Part shown: positions 46,084 to 58,659 of the stretch, piece by piece
Position numbering within the stretch: position 1 is the stretch's first letter
Layout: every line of letters begins with the position of its first letter
Assembly (NCBI GenBank): GCA_027405735.1
Contig: JAPEHQ010000008.1
Span: forward strand, 620,001 to 684,000
Source: Mucor racemosus
Taxonomy: Eukaryota; Mucoromycota; Mucoromycetes; Mucorales; Mucoraceae
Length of the DNA: 64,000 nucleotides
Direction of reading: 5' to 3'
Translations under genes and position numbers: made by a program
The notes under the pieces: generated by a model
The model's input: only the letters and a program-made list of their open reading frames with translations
The model's database searches: none
Told to the model about the DNA's origin: nothing

Positions 46084-47309
46084 AGTATATGTATATTTAT
46101 GTTTCTTTTTAAATGAAATGTATATAAATTTAAATGAATAACAATATGTTTTGCAAGTAAATGTAGATTAAAAAAGAAAAAACGAAAAAATACAGTAAAA
46201 AATAACAAAAAAAGAGATGATGAATAAAACTCTACTGTAAACTGTGTATCGAAATAAGGAAAAAAAACTTGAAAACGAGAGTGTTTTGTAAGGGTGACGT
46301 GTTGGTATAGTTTTGATGTTATTTAAACCAATGAATGGTGGCGACATCTTGAAATTTTAAGCATATCCAGGAAATTACATTTAATGGAAATTAAGACACA
46401 GTATATAGCAGCCTATCTAGGTTTTACCTTTTTTATTTTTTTTTCAGTATTGATCCATTGCATATATTTAATCATAGATATAGTACATCCACAGAATAAA
46501 ATTTTTAACGATTTTGAATACCTCAAAATGATCCGTAATTACGCAAGCGTTTCTATTGGTTGTATTAAAGCGCCTATTTAATAAATGAATGTCCGATCAT
46601 GTTTTTTATCAATTTTTGAAGGTTTTTTCACAAATTCATGAATTGAACAAACAATAAAGCCATAAATTTTTGTATTGGTAATATTTTAAATGCATTTTAA
46701 TGCATTTTAATACGTTTCCAAACATTTTCACTTCTATTTCAAATGATATCCACTGTTCTGTTTAAAAGCCAGATAAGTATGAGACCCCAAATTAAATGAT
46801 ACGTCTCCTTAAATTAACAAGTTTTTACAGCTTTTCTCTCTTTTCTATGAAAAAAAAAATACCAGCGTACATAAAAGATAATGATAAACATATTTTAAAA
46901 AACAAAATAAAATTAACTAAATTCCAACTTTACAAAAAAACTCTTTGAAGCTGTCTAAAACTGACGGAGTTATGTATTTGGCTTATTAGTGTGTTGATTA
47001 AACAGTGCAGTGTACTGTACGCAGGCCTTCTAAAAGTATTGCTAATCCGATGTGACTCTTGGCAAAGCTTGCAACAATATCTTTTCCTTCTTATTATCAA
47101 CCTAACCCCCCTTTCTCTTTTTTTTTTCCTCTCAGCAAATATATTTTATCATTCTCTTTGTATTGTATTTTAGTTCTTTATTAGGAAAAAAACCTTTTTT
47201 TCTCAAATAAAAAAGTAACCAAAGGTAGGACTAATTGAGTCTATCTCATTCGCGTTCATTTGATATAAATTGTTTACAAATATCTAGTAAAAAAAAAACA
47301 GAAAATAAA
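46084..47309. other. divergent intergenic PP2A / Snf2-like gene
   Basis: AT-rich. A 65-codon frame at 46384-46581 has a hydrophobic stretch but no other gene-like property. The 46690-46712 stretch has a short duplication (AATGCATTTT twice). A TTTTTTTTTCC pyrimidine tract at about 47,120 may belong to the Snf2-like promoter. Confidence 0.4.
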
Positions 47310-50300
47310 ATGAATTCCTTGCCTAATCATCCACCGGGTGGTTTCAACAAGGAAAAATTGCAAAGCCTTGTTCAGGTATTTCTCTATAAAATCTCTTTTT
47401 TAAATCAAATATTGAGTTACTAATTTTATGAATCAACACAGCGCGTTCGATTTCTTCAATCTCAAGGAGCAAAAGAAGACAATAACCAAGAATATGCTCA
47501 AATAATGCAATTTTTGAAAGGCTTACAGAAGCAACAGCAAACGCGTCCTGGTATGTCTGATCAAGTTGTATCATCTAGCTCTTCTCCATCTATTGCTTCA
47601 CCAATTGTGAATGGTCCTAATCCTGGTAAAATAAAAGAAAATATATCAATATTTAATTCATTAACATATTTTATTAATTAGATATGCCATCTGCTTTTTC
47701 TCAACAGCAATTAGCTGCTTTAAAATATCAAATTTTAGCATACAAATTGATATCTAAAAATCTAGTTTTACCACCTAACCTTCAACAAGCTGTGTTATCA
47801 CCTACTTCAGCTTTGATTGAACCTCCCAATATGGGTCAACAACCTCAACAAATAACTCCACCCGTCATTCCTTCTTTGTCTTCACCTGCAAATGCTGTTA
47901 CACCTGTTGCAACAACAGCACCAGTTACTGCAAATGCAGCTACAACTGTACCTTCAGTGGCATCAGCAGTAGGAGCAGCGGCAGAAGTGGCAAAGATTGA
48001 GTACAATGCCTATGCATCGCCTTACGATTTATTAAAGAAACCAATTACTTCTTTCTCTCATGCCTCGCGTCAACAACGTTTATTGATCCCTAGCATTACA
48101 CCTTCTGGTGTAGATCCTTATGCTATTATTTCTGAACGTGAGCGTCGAATGCTTAACCGTATTCAATATCGTATTACCGAACTTGAAAAATTGCCGAGCA
48201 ACCTTAGCGATACAGCACAAGTATTAGAACAAGATATTCGTCAACAGAATGGATCAATTAAGCTCAAGGCTATTGTAGAACTTAAAGCATTGCGTTTATT
48301 AGGCAAACAAAAACAATTGAGAGAAGAGATCATGGCTGGTATGAAGCGTTCTACCACCTTGGCGTCTTCTGCTGATCGTTTAGCTTATCGTCGTATGAAG
48401 AAACAATCATTGCGTGAAGCTCGTATGACAGAAAAGATTGAACGTCAACAACGTACTGATCGTGAACATCGTGAAAAACAAAAACATTTGGATTATTTGC
48501 AAACTATTTGTGATCATGGTCGTAGTTTAACAGCTGCTCAATCCAATTATAGAGCTAAACAAATGAAGTTGGGTAGAGCCGTTTTGCAATATCATCAACA
48601 TATTGAAAAGGAAGAACAGAAACGTGCTGAACGTATTTCCAAGGAACGTATTCGTGCATTGAAGAATGATGATGAAGAAGCTTATATGAAATTGATTGAT
48701 GAAGCCAAGGATACTCGTTTGACACAATTATTGAAACAGACTGGTTCCTTCTTGGATTCATTGACTAAAGCTGTTCAAGAACAACAAAATGATAGCATGT
48801 ATAGAGCTGATATCAATCTTGATGATGACGATGATGATATGACAGCAAGCGATCCTGATGCAAAGAATGACTACTTTCAAGTTACTCATCGTATTAAAGA
48901 AGAAGTTGTTCAACCAGATATTTTGGTCGGTGGTAAATTGAAAGATTATCAACTCAAGGGTCTTCAATGGATGGTTTCTCTTTATAACAATCATTTGAAT
49001 GGTATTTTGGCCGATGAAATGGGTTTGGGTAAAACTATTCAAACAATCAGTTTGATTACATATTTAATTGAAAAGAAGAGACAAAACGGACCTTATCTTA
49101 TTATTGTACCTTTATCGTAAGTATTGTATAGAGTGTACCTTTTTTTAAATGTATGTATCTAACATTTTCATTTCTATAGCACCCTTACAAATTGGACTCT
49201 TGAATTCGAAAAATGGGCTCCTGCTATCAAAACTATTATTTATAAGGGTCCTCCCAATGCTCGTAAAGATCTTCAAAATGAAATTCGATACAATGATTTC
49301 CAAGTTCTTTTGACAACATTTGAATATATCATCAAGGATAGACCTATTCTTAGTAAAGTTAAATGGTTGCATATGATTGTTGATGAAGGTCATCGTATGA
49401 AGAACACCAATTCCAAATTAACTGTGGTGCTTAGACAATATTATCATACAAAATACAGACTTATTTTAACCGGTACACCATTACAGGTAAATGGCTTTTA
49501 TATTGTTCTATCTCTACCGTACTTAGCGTTTGTTTTATAGAATAATTTACCAGAATTATGGGCTTTACTTAATTTTGTTTTACCCAAGATTTTCAAGAGT
49601 GTCAAGAGTTTTGAAGAATGGTTTAATACACCATTTAATACACAAGGTGTTGCTGATAAAATTGGTTTAAATGAAGAAGAGCAACTTTTGATTATTAAAC
49701 GTCTTCACAAAGTATTGCGTCCATTCTTGCTGAGACGTTTGAAACGTGATGTCGAATCTGAATTACCAGACAAGGTAGAACGTGTTATCAAATGTAAACT
49801 TTCATCTTTACAAACACATTTATACACACAAATGAAACGCAATGGTACATTATATACATCTGAAGTTGTCAAGGGTAAATCTGGTGTTAAAGGTCTCAAT
49901 AATACTATTATGCAATTGCGTAAAATATGTAATCATCCTTTCGTATTCGAAGAAGTTGAATCTTTGGTTAATCCAAGTGGCATGTCCAATGATTTACTCT
50001 TCCGTACTTCGGGTAAATTTGAACTCTTGGATCGTATGTTACCTAAATTGCAACAGACAGGTCATCGGGTGCTTATTTTCTTCCAAATGACACAGGTCAT
50101 GAGTATCATGGAGGATTTTCTCAACTACAAGGGATTCAGTTATTTACGTTTAGATGGTTCCACTAAAGCAGACGATCGTTCAGAGTTATTACGATTATTT
50201 AATGCACCTGACTCGCCTTATTTCGTATTCTTACTTAGTACTCGTGCTGGTGGTCTTGGTCTCAATTTACAAACTGCTGATACTGTCATCATTTTTGATT

Positions 50301-51804
50301 CGGATTGGAATCCTCATCAAGATTTACAAGCTCAAGATCGTGCACATCGTATCGGTCAAACTAAAGAAGTTCGTATTTTCCGTTTGATTTCAACGAATTC
50401 CGTAGAAGAAAGCATCCTTGCAAGAGCAAATTATAAATTAGATATTGATGGTAAAGTTATTCAAGCTGGTAAATTCGATAATCGTAGTACAGAAGAAGAT
50501 CGTGAAGCATTTTTGAGATCACTTTTAGAAGATAAAGCAGATGAAGAAAATGAAGGGGACGATGAAGATATTGATGACGAAGAATTAAATGAAATTTTAC
50601 AAAGAAATGAAACTGATATTCCTGTATTTCATCGTATTGATGATGAAAGAGAAGAAACTGATCTTCGTCATTGGCAAGCCATGGGTCGTCGTGGTAAACC
50701 TGAACGTTTAATTACAGAACCAGAATTACCAGAAATCTATTTGAATGATGATCCTTTACCTGAAGACATTGATGATCCGCTCTCTCTTGGTCGTGGTCAG
50801 CGTAGTAGAGATTCTGTTAGATATGATGATGGTTTAACAGAAGAACAATGGCTTAATGCATTAGAAGACGAAAATATTGATTTAGATGAATTAATCGCCA
50901 AGAAAGAAAGAAGAAAGCAAAAACGTATGGCGAGATTATTAGGTGAACCTGAGCCTGTAGAAGAAGTTAAACGTCCTGGACGCCGTAGACGTGAAGAAAG
51001 CTTCCCTCATGAAGAAGCTGTTGGTAAAAAGAGAGGAAGACCAAAGAAGGGGGAACCAGAGGTAACACTAATCCATTGTTTTACAACATTTGAATATCAA
51101 ACTCATTCACTCTAATATTTATTTAGTCTAAACGTAAGCGTGGTAAAAATGATGCAGAGTTAAATAAGCCAGATACTGTACCTCCTCAATTAAGAGAAAA
51201 CATGTTGAGAATATTTAAAGAATGTTATAAAGCTGTTGAAGAAGCAGTAGAAGAAGATGAAGAGTGAGTATTTTGATTGATTTTTTATGATTTTAATACT
51301 CATGCATGCATGTAAAATAGAACTTACCGTAGTAGAAGTGAGCTCTTTATGGATCTCGTTAGTAAGCGTGATTATCCTTTATATTACACAATGATCAAGA
51401 CTCCGATATCTATGAACATGATCAAAAAACGCCTCAATTCCACTTATTATAGAACGATCGCCCATTTTAGAGATGATTTTCATCTGATGTTTAACAATGC
51501 AAGGATCTTTAATGAGGAAGGATCATTTGTATATGAAGACGCCAATGAAATGCAGGTAAATTTGAATAAATTTACACATGATTTTCATATAATATATGCT
51601 AACTCTTTTTTTTTTTAAAAAAAAAAGAAAATTTTTGATGCTAAATTACAAGAACTGTGTCCAGGTGGTGTATTAACACTAGCATCATTCTCATCTTATA
51701 ATAACCAAGTCAACCAAAGATCAAAACCACAATCAAGATATCATGAAGACGATGATGACGATGAAGACGACGATGATAATTTCGATGATGAAGATGATGA
51801 TTAA
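47310..51804 (+). CDS. Snf2/Sth1-type chromatin-remodelling ATPase
   Basis: Eight exons (47310-47375, 47442-47625, 47682-49116, 49180-49486, 49541-51061, 51127-51263, 51321-51555, 51628-51804) give 1,353 aa. It is the motor of SWI/SNF or RSC, which slides and evicts nucleosomes. In order: a QLQ-like segment ([20 protein letters not shown], ~90), the HSA domain that binds actin-related proteins ([18 protein letters not shown]..., ~320-380), the SNF2 ATPase with DEMGLGKT (~532) and DEGH, helicase C with [13 protein letters not shown] and [11 protein letters not shown], the SnAC region, an AT-hook (KKRGRPKKG), a bromodomain ([19 protein letters not shown]) and a very acidic DDDE tail. The size and single C-terminal bromodomain suit either Snf2 or Sth1. 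Sequence alone does not separate them here. Confidence 0.95.
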
Positions 51805-52420
51805 ATTTCTCTACCTTTTTTTTTTCCTTTCCTGCCCCATATATTTTAATAAAAAAAATCTCATATTATCTACATTGTAATTTATATTGTACCTTAAAAG
51901 TTATATTAAAAGTTGAAACAAAAAATGTGGCAATATAGTCCAGATGATTTAAAAGCGATTGAGGCTAACTCTTGTAAAATTCGCCAGTTTTGCGGCTCAA
52001 ATCAATCATTCAAAACGACGTGTATGGATTTTACATTGGTTTTTTTTTTTGCAGTCAGATTTTTACAGACAACTTCTTCTCTGTATTCGATATATCATGA
52101 GTTTTCTAAGTGATACGTGATGTGCTATACAAGTTTGATCTGTGTATTGTAAGGTTTGCATACATGGCCATATTTGTTTACAATTACTCAAAACGCGGAT
52201 GAATAACTTACCGAGAAAATCACAAAAAAGTGAAAAAAGATCGACAAAAATGAGGATCTACATGAACTGATTGGTTTACAATTGTAAGCCTCACAATTAT
52301 CCCCCCCTCTTTTTTCTTTTTTTTTTTTTTTTCCATGGTATTTAAATATGGCTTTCTTGTTTTCTCTTTTTCCTTTTTTTTCTTTTTTTCCGGTACTATT
52401 ATTATTTATTTATTACAGAA
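51805..52420. other. intergenic between Snf2-like gene and 100-aa gene
   Basis: AATAAAAAAAATC at 51,849 could be the Snf2-like polyadenylation signal. A T-rich tract (52,300-52,395) with a TATTTAAATATG element directly precedes the next start codon and looks like a promoter. No gene is seen. Confidence 0.45.
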
Positions 52421-52723
52421 ATGTCTTCTTTACCATCACCTCCACCATCGCCCTTAGATCACAGACGTCATCGTAGAAGCGATAGTTTTGCTTTACTACA
52501 AGCCATTATAAAAGAAAGAGAAAAAGAAGAACATAAAGAAGAGGAAAAGATGATAAAATCAAGATTATTACGATTTAGTTGCCCACCAAGCAGTATAAAT
52601 CAAAAATCATTAGAAAACAACAACAATAACAATAGCAAAGATATGATTATACCACATAAAAGTTTATCCCATCATTCTGTTAGATTTACAACAGAACCGC
52701 CTAAAGTGTATCATTATAATTAA
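52421..52723 (+). CDS. 100-aa protein with C-terminal VRF-containing motif
   Basis: A single-exon frame preceded by a long pyrimidine tract and ATTTATTACAGAAATG. It has a Pro/Ser-rich start (SSLPSPPPSPLDHRRHRRSD), a charged helical stretch rich in Lys/Glu (~30-50), an Asn run and a final HHSVRFTTEPPKVYHYN. The SPPPSPxDHRRxRRxS region looks like a kinase target. SVRFTTEPPKVY is loosely like PP1-docking RVxF motifs and recalls short motifs seen in other fungal proteins. There is no known domain. I give it moderate weight because its composition is unlike that of random local DNA. Confidence 0.5.
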   Translation: MSSLPSPPPSPLDHRRHRRSDSFALLQAIIKEREKEEHKEEEKMIKSRLLRFSCPPSSINQKSLENNNNNNSKDMIIPHKSLSHHSVRFTTEPPKVYHYN

Positions 52724-52821
52724 CCGCAGTTAAGACTCTTATCGTTGGTTAGCCCTACTAATAAGCAGCTAGCTAACCATGGTAAATTTGATATTGCGGT
52801 TTTCAAATGCGAAGTTAATTT

Positions 52822-54321
52822 TTATTTGCTTGAAATATCTTGCAGATAATCACGAAACAAATCTTCTCTATCAATCTTTGATTCTACTAAATAATATCTA
52901 TCATCTTTTTCAAGAATCTTTTTGGCATCTCTCCATCGAATCCCTGGCCGGATATCCTTTGTGTTACGCAAGAGATCCATGTATTCATCCGTTGGTCTTT
53001 TCTTTCCCAGATGGTGTTTCACATGATCTTTAAACAGAGCTTCCTTTTCTCTTGTAACAGAAAGGGCTTTGAATCGTGGATCATCCTTGTATTTACGGCG
53101 AAAATCATCCCAGTACATCTTTTGAGTTACTTTGGATACAAGCAACTCTTTAAATTCATCTTCTGGTTTCTATGTAAAAAAAAAAAAAAAAAACCCCCCC
53201 AAATTTGTAAATATTATAATATACAGAATACCCTTATTTTTCCCTTACCTTTTTACCCTTTTTCTCATTTTTAATCTTTTCACCTAATTCATTACAATAT
53301 TTATTAAATAATGCTTTTTGTTTATTATGTGGTACCACTAAAAAAAATTATATATATTAAGTAAATCAAAATGCTATTATACTAAACTATATATGCTTAC
53401 ATGAAAATCTGGGATCTGCCATTAATTTTGGATATTCTGTTGAATACATTGCAAATGGCGAAATGTTTCTTTCTGCCAATAATTGATTAAATTGAGCTAA
53501 GCATTCTTCTTCTGACAGTTTAGACTCTTCAGATGTTTGCGCTGCTGTTTGTATTTCTTCCACTTCAGATGTTTGCGCTGCTGTTTGTGTTTCCTCCACT
53601 TCAGCTTCTGCCATTTGTTGCAATTGCCACATTATATCCTCTTCTGTCATTCTGCAAAATTATATTAAAATCATTACTAGCCCATCTTTCAAAACCAATA
53701 AAAACCTACTCGGTAGCTTCTAATTCTTCTTCTTTAGCATGCTCCTCTGATTTATCATCGTTTTCATGAGAAATTTCTTGCTCTAACTTGACTCGTTTAG
53801 CCTCTTGTTCAGCCTCTTGTTCCTCTAGTAACCTCTTTTTATTATCTGCATCTTCTTTTTCTTTTTGTGCTAATTTAGCTTCATTTTCTTGCTTTAGTTT
53901 ATTTTTCTTTTCCTCTTGCTGCTCCTCTTCTAATTTCTTGAGCTCTTCCATGGGCTCCTTCAATTCCTCGGGCATTTCCCAAACAGAGGTCTTTGTATCT
54001 CGATCATAATAAAATTCATATCCATCGTGTGTCAAAACAAAAAGCCAATTTGTTCCTGGAAGTTTTTTTCTATAATTTTCGTTACTATTGAATTTATATA
54101 TATAAAATACTGGCTTACTTTATTTGCTTCTTTTTCTTCTTTGGCTGCATTTCTTGTTGTGAAAGTGGTAGCAAAGGTGATGGAAACAACCAGGAGCTTT
54201 GTCCTGTGATGGTATTGTACCAGTATGGTTGACCAGTGGGTGTACGATGTTCAATCCATCCAGGAGGAAGCATCGGGTTGTAAACAAGTGCATGTTGCCC
54301 TTGAACCAATGTAGGATTCAT
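52822..54321 (-). CDS. WW-FF domain splicing-associated protein, Urn1/Dre4-like
   Basis: Five exons (54119-54321, 53710-54069, 53401-53651, 53249-53337, 52822-53169) give 416 aa. Two WW domains come first: LPPGWIEHRTPTGQPYWYN (~18-50) and a second with GYEFYYDRDTKTSVWEMP (~80-110). A long Glu/Lys coiled-coil region follows, with an internal duplication (ETQTAAQTSE / EIQTAAQTSE). Then come at least two or three FF domains (FNQLLAERNISPF...; FKELLVSKVTQKMYWDDF; FKDHVKHHLGKK...). WW plus FF is the plan of Prp40, TCERG1 and yeast Urn1/fission yeast Dre4, which bridge splice-site recognition, Pol II CTD and splicing factors. Two WWs with few FFs and this small size favour the Urn1/Dre4 type over Prp40. 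Confidence 0.82.
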
Positions 54322-56888
54322 TATATTTTAAGCGCGTTATAGGCAAAAAGGTGTAAAAAAAAATATTCTCTAATTGTGATTAAGACGGCCAACTCAAGAG
54401 CCAATTGCAATTGATGTCGGTAAATGTATTGCTGCTGCTTTGAGAATTAACAGTAGCCATAAAAAATAGCTTTAAAGGATTTTCTTGGTCATTTTTTATA
54501 TGATTAAAAAAGAATGAGCCCATTGTATACAACCATGAGCATATCAAATTTAGTATTTAATTTTTTGTTTTGAAAAAAAAAAAAGGTTTGGTGCATGCTA
54601 TGGGTCAGAGGTTCATACCTTGCCGTTGTCCGCCCTAAACCGGGTGTAATGTTTAAATTTATGCGGATTATGTTTAAAAACTGGCATTCTCACATGATTG
54701 TACCATATATCTGTCCTATTTAATCCATCCAACGTATTATATACCTGAATTTAAGTAAAATATTGATTTAAACGGTATACACAGGAAATAGGTGGCAAAT
54801 ATTATTGTTTGTTTGTGTTATAATGCACATTTAAACTACTCCATATCAACAATGAAAGGCATTATAAATCAAGACGTGTATTTTTTACATGTCATATTTA
54901 TTATCGTTATAAACCTGCTAATTCAAATCTTACATTTTGGTTGTTAATCGCAAGTAGTTGGGCTATAAATCAGTTGTTAATATTTCCTTTCTCTTTTATA
55001 TATCGATATCAATACCAGTGAAAGGAATTTGTAGAGATTGCCGGCCAGTCGATAAATGAAGGTTTATAAATGCTAAATACAGTTTATCCACATGATAAGC
55101 TGCATCACGAATCCGTAGTTTATTTATCAGAAACAATCGCTTAGTACATATTTGATGATGAGAAATCCGCTTAATCCTGAATAATTGTGCAAATATCTAT
55201 AAATTTGATTCTGAAAAAACCAATATAATTGGAGTGTTAAATATAACTATAAGAGCAGTGTAAACTATATGTATGATATGCTAAGCATTAGAAATTCTCG
55301 CTTTTCAATATTAATTTTGGAGACTTTTGGATTTCTGACTTTTTTTTTAAAGGATTGTTTTACAAGATCTACTGATTGTAATTTCGAATTTTAAATTGGT
55401 TTAGCATAGCTCGAAGTGTTTACTTCATATAGTATTTTAATTTGATTTTGTTTTTGGTTATTTATAATTAGTATGAATAGATTTCAGAATGCTGCACACT
55501 TTTAATTGTAATTAGATGAATAATCATCGCGTAATTTTTGATGTCAAGAAATACTACGTTATGTAGAGTTTCAATTCTTCTTTTGTTTGCATTTTCATAC
55601 TCAAAACATGTATTTAATGTATTTATAAAACGAGTGATCTGAATCGCAGGAAAATTAATTAACCTTCGATCGTTTACTCGATTTACTCTCGACTTGTTCT
55701 CTTTAAATAACAGATTTAAAGACAAATTCCGATTCAGAAGTATCCAGGACAACGATTTTATACACATTATAAAAGTTTATAATAATGTAAAAATAGAAAA
55801 ATGGAGGAATTGAATGGAATTGATGTTGGTTTATGGTTAATTGTGCCTTTTTTATGTTTTAAAAGCGGTATGGGACAATGGAGATCACCAAAATTCTTTG
55901 ATATTAAAATGTCTCCGATTCCGTTGTAACACTTTTTAGTGCAACAAAATTTATAATTGACAACAAAGAATTAGTCACCATATTTGTTTGTAGCTAAAGC
56001 TTTGAATTAACAACTGTACTCAATATTCGATTTAGAATATTGCAAATTGTTGACCAAAAAAAGAATATACGCAATATGAGCAATAGTTACAGTATATTAT
56101 CTGATGTTAACCTGATCCATAGGTTACCAATTGATATTTATACAGTTAAGTAAATTAGTAAGAATTAAAACAGCTAGGGCGGCTTGACCCACATCCAGGG
56201 GTTTGGAATGTCCGCTCATTTGCCAAATATGTGTTCCAGCTTTTCCCATCGCAGATCAGTTAAACAATAGCTTGATGATAAAACTTATACTCCATTGTTC
56301 ATTTTAATATAAAATATAACAATTAATTAATTTGTTGTCATTAAAGGCCAGTCTTGGCATGTGAAGTAAGTATATAGCTGTATTTCTATATACATATAAT
56401 TTTCATAAATTTACCCTGCGGTTATTGGGCTTTATTTAGGTACAGATATTCTCATTTATACGTTTAAGCGAGATTGGTAAAAAGGCAATTATTTCTTTAT
56501 AGATCCATTACAGAAAAATTTAATAATATCTTTATAATAAATAATCTCAATTCCTATAACTTAAATGTTTACTTCAATTCTTAGAATTTCATTAGTAATA
56601 ATACAAGCATGATTATTATTAAAAAATGTCAAGTGTATATGATGCACTTAATAAGCACGCACAAGTTACACAATGCTTATTAAAAAGGAGCTCCATTACT
56701 TAGTAATATGTATTTTTCATGCCTGTTTATATTTGGTTTGTGTTGCTCTACATGGAAGTTACAGCAAATGTCAATATTCCCCGTTTGTGCAGTTTATTTA
56801 AAAAAGGAATTCATTCGATTTCTAAAAAAAAAAAAGGTTAAATATTCTTCTTTACCCTTCCCTTTCATCTTGTTTACTCTGAAAAAAT
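54322..56888. other. intergenic, no supported gene
   Basis: Long AT-rich stretch. A minus-strand 99-codon frame at 55468-55767 has no motif. GC-richer islands (around 54,600-54,650 and 56,175-56,215) were checked for tRNA shape and rejected. No repeat copy was recognised. Confidence 0.4.
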
Positions 56889-57095
56889 ATGGCGGTTTGG
56901 AAAATAGCATTTGACTCTTCCTGGCAAAGTTTGGACAGCACCACCTCCTCTGAAATTGAACGATATTGGCAAGCTAATAAATCTGGATGGATCAAATCAA
57001 ACACAGTGTTGCAAGGCCCTATCTACTTGGATATTGATTGTATGACTATTCTACATGAAAACCGGATTTATGCTATTGCTCGATTAAAGGATTAA
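56889..57095 (+). CDS. stand-alone WWE-like mini-protein 2
   Basis: A single-exon 68-aa paralogue of 37015-37224. The same landmarks appear in the same order: W4, F8, W12, IE at 23-24, a W at 27, GPIYLD (44-49), M52 and YAIAR (61-65). Identity is only about a third overall but concentrates on those positions, so the pair is old and under constraint. The same inference applies: a one-domain WWE-like fold that could bind ADP-ribose or a partner protein. It starts right after a pyrimidine-rich stretch (TTTACCCTTCCCTTTCATC), as do other genes in this window. Confidence 0.6.
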   Translation: MAVWKIAFDSSWQSLDSTTSSEIERYWQANKSGWIKSNTVLQGPIYLDIDCMTILHENRIYAIARLKD

Positions 57096-58659
57096 TCTTT
57101 AGCAAATAAATATTATATATTGTCAGCATCAAATAATGAATTTACGCACAAAATTTCATTTTACATGATGTTTGTCCTAGATTACAATCTTAAATACTGC
57201 GACTATTTGTTACATAAATACGTCAAAATGTGCAATTATATTTTATTGGAATACTATATATGCTTAATGTAATAAAAAGCTAACTGTTTCAGATTTTATC
57301 ACGTTTAAAGCAGTAATAGAACAATTGTAGAAACCGAGAACATCATTGTAACACATGACGCCACTTAGGGTGTAATCGAATGATTTGTAATAATTACATA
57401 CAAAAGGAAATTTAAGAATTTTAGCTAGTCGACATTCCCTGCAGATAAATACTGAAAAAAACTTTTAAAGGCTACCCATCGAAAAAAAATCTCCTGTATA
57501 TATGATGAGTCAATTAAATAGGTCGTGGTGCAAGTAGATTTATGGGAGGTTAGTAGGAGCGCGCTCATTTCTTCTATATAAATCCAATAATTAAAATGGA
57601 GATCATTCCTGATATTAATATATTAAAACTTTCGCGGAGCAAGTTATTGTCCTCTTGTTATCTGATTTCTTGTTTTAATGTACCAGATATGATTTCTGTT
57701 AAAGAAATTGCAACATTATGATGCATAATTGGATACCTTTAAAAAGTTATTGAATACAAAATCACAACAAAAAAAAGGCGCTGCACACATACCTTAAATT
57801 ATTGATCCATGCTTAAAATCTGAGATTTAAGCCTTTTTTACTATCCTCTCCCCCCATCCCCCAAGATGATCTCTCTTAAATTTTACTTGTAGAGAATTCA
57901 TTCAAAAATCCAAACTTTGAAATTTCATTACACAAAAATTCATTAACACTGGGCATACATTCTAAATAGAACATGTAAAAATAATTAATGAAATGCTATA
58001 TTTCTGCTTTGATGATATTTAAAGTTTGTAATGTGGAGAATGTTTATTGATCTCTTGTCCCTATCATAAAAGCAGAAAAAGTAAATCATATCTACAAGAA
58101 AAAAAGAAAAGCATCACATCATAATTACCACTTGATGACGCTTCATTTATCTAGTGATCAACAGACCACTTCTTTTGTGGCTGATTATACATTATTTTAA
58201 GTTTTAGGATACTTCAAAGAGTACCAATCAAGATTTGTGACCAAAATTATTATAGTTACATAAGGGCTTTTAATTCTATAATTTCATATAACGTTAAAGT
58301 AAAACTCATGACTATAATCAATCAATATCTCGATTTTCACTTGCATAAATGTCTTTCGAGTGGAGTTTTGTTCATATCTACAGATTTTATACACGGAGAA
58401 TAATATATTTAAACATACAGTATTTTTGGTAGATTTTTGATGGTTTCCGAATTTTCTTGCGGTAAACGGTTCAATCATATGTTCTTGTGCTTGTCGGTAT
58501 TGCTTATTTGCTCTATTTCGCCGAATTTTGAACAAATATGTACCTATCCTTTAAGAACTCTTGATATTAGTCCGGAAATAAAAGAGTTAATACCAGAATA
58601 TAAATGCCTTGGCCTAATGTTATCCAAAAATTGGCCAAAAAATTGATTGTAAAAATTAT
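57096..58659. other. intergenic, no supported gene
   Basis: AT-rich. A plus-strand frame (58437-58646) begins with a signal-like hydrophobic stretch, and an opposing minus frame (58284-58535) looks basic. Neither has a motif or splice context. The end of this stretch grades into family-C copy C4. Confidence 0.4.

Noticed and set aside
46384..46581. 65-codon frame with a hydrophobic segment
   Set aside because: Hydrophobic runs are common in AT-rich DNA. There is no homologue-like motif, promoter or splice context.
54600..54650. GC-richer patch with GGTTCATACC, checked as a tRNA T-arm
   Set aside because: No matching acceptor stem, D-arm or anticodon arm could be folded around it. No tRNA or rRNA gene was recognised anywhere in the window.
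58284..58646. Opposed short frames next to copy C4 (one basic, one signal-like)
   Set aside because: Neither has a motif, and they overlap each other on opposite strands. Likely chance frames in repeat-flanking DNA.
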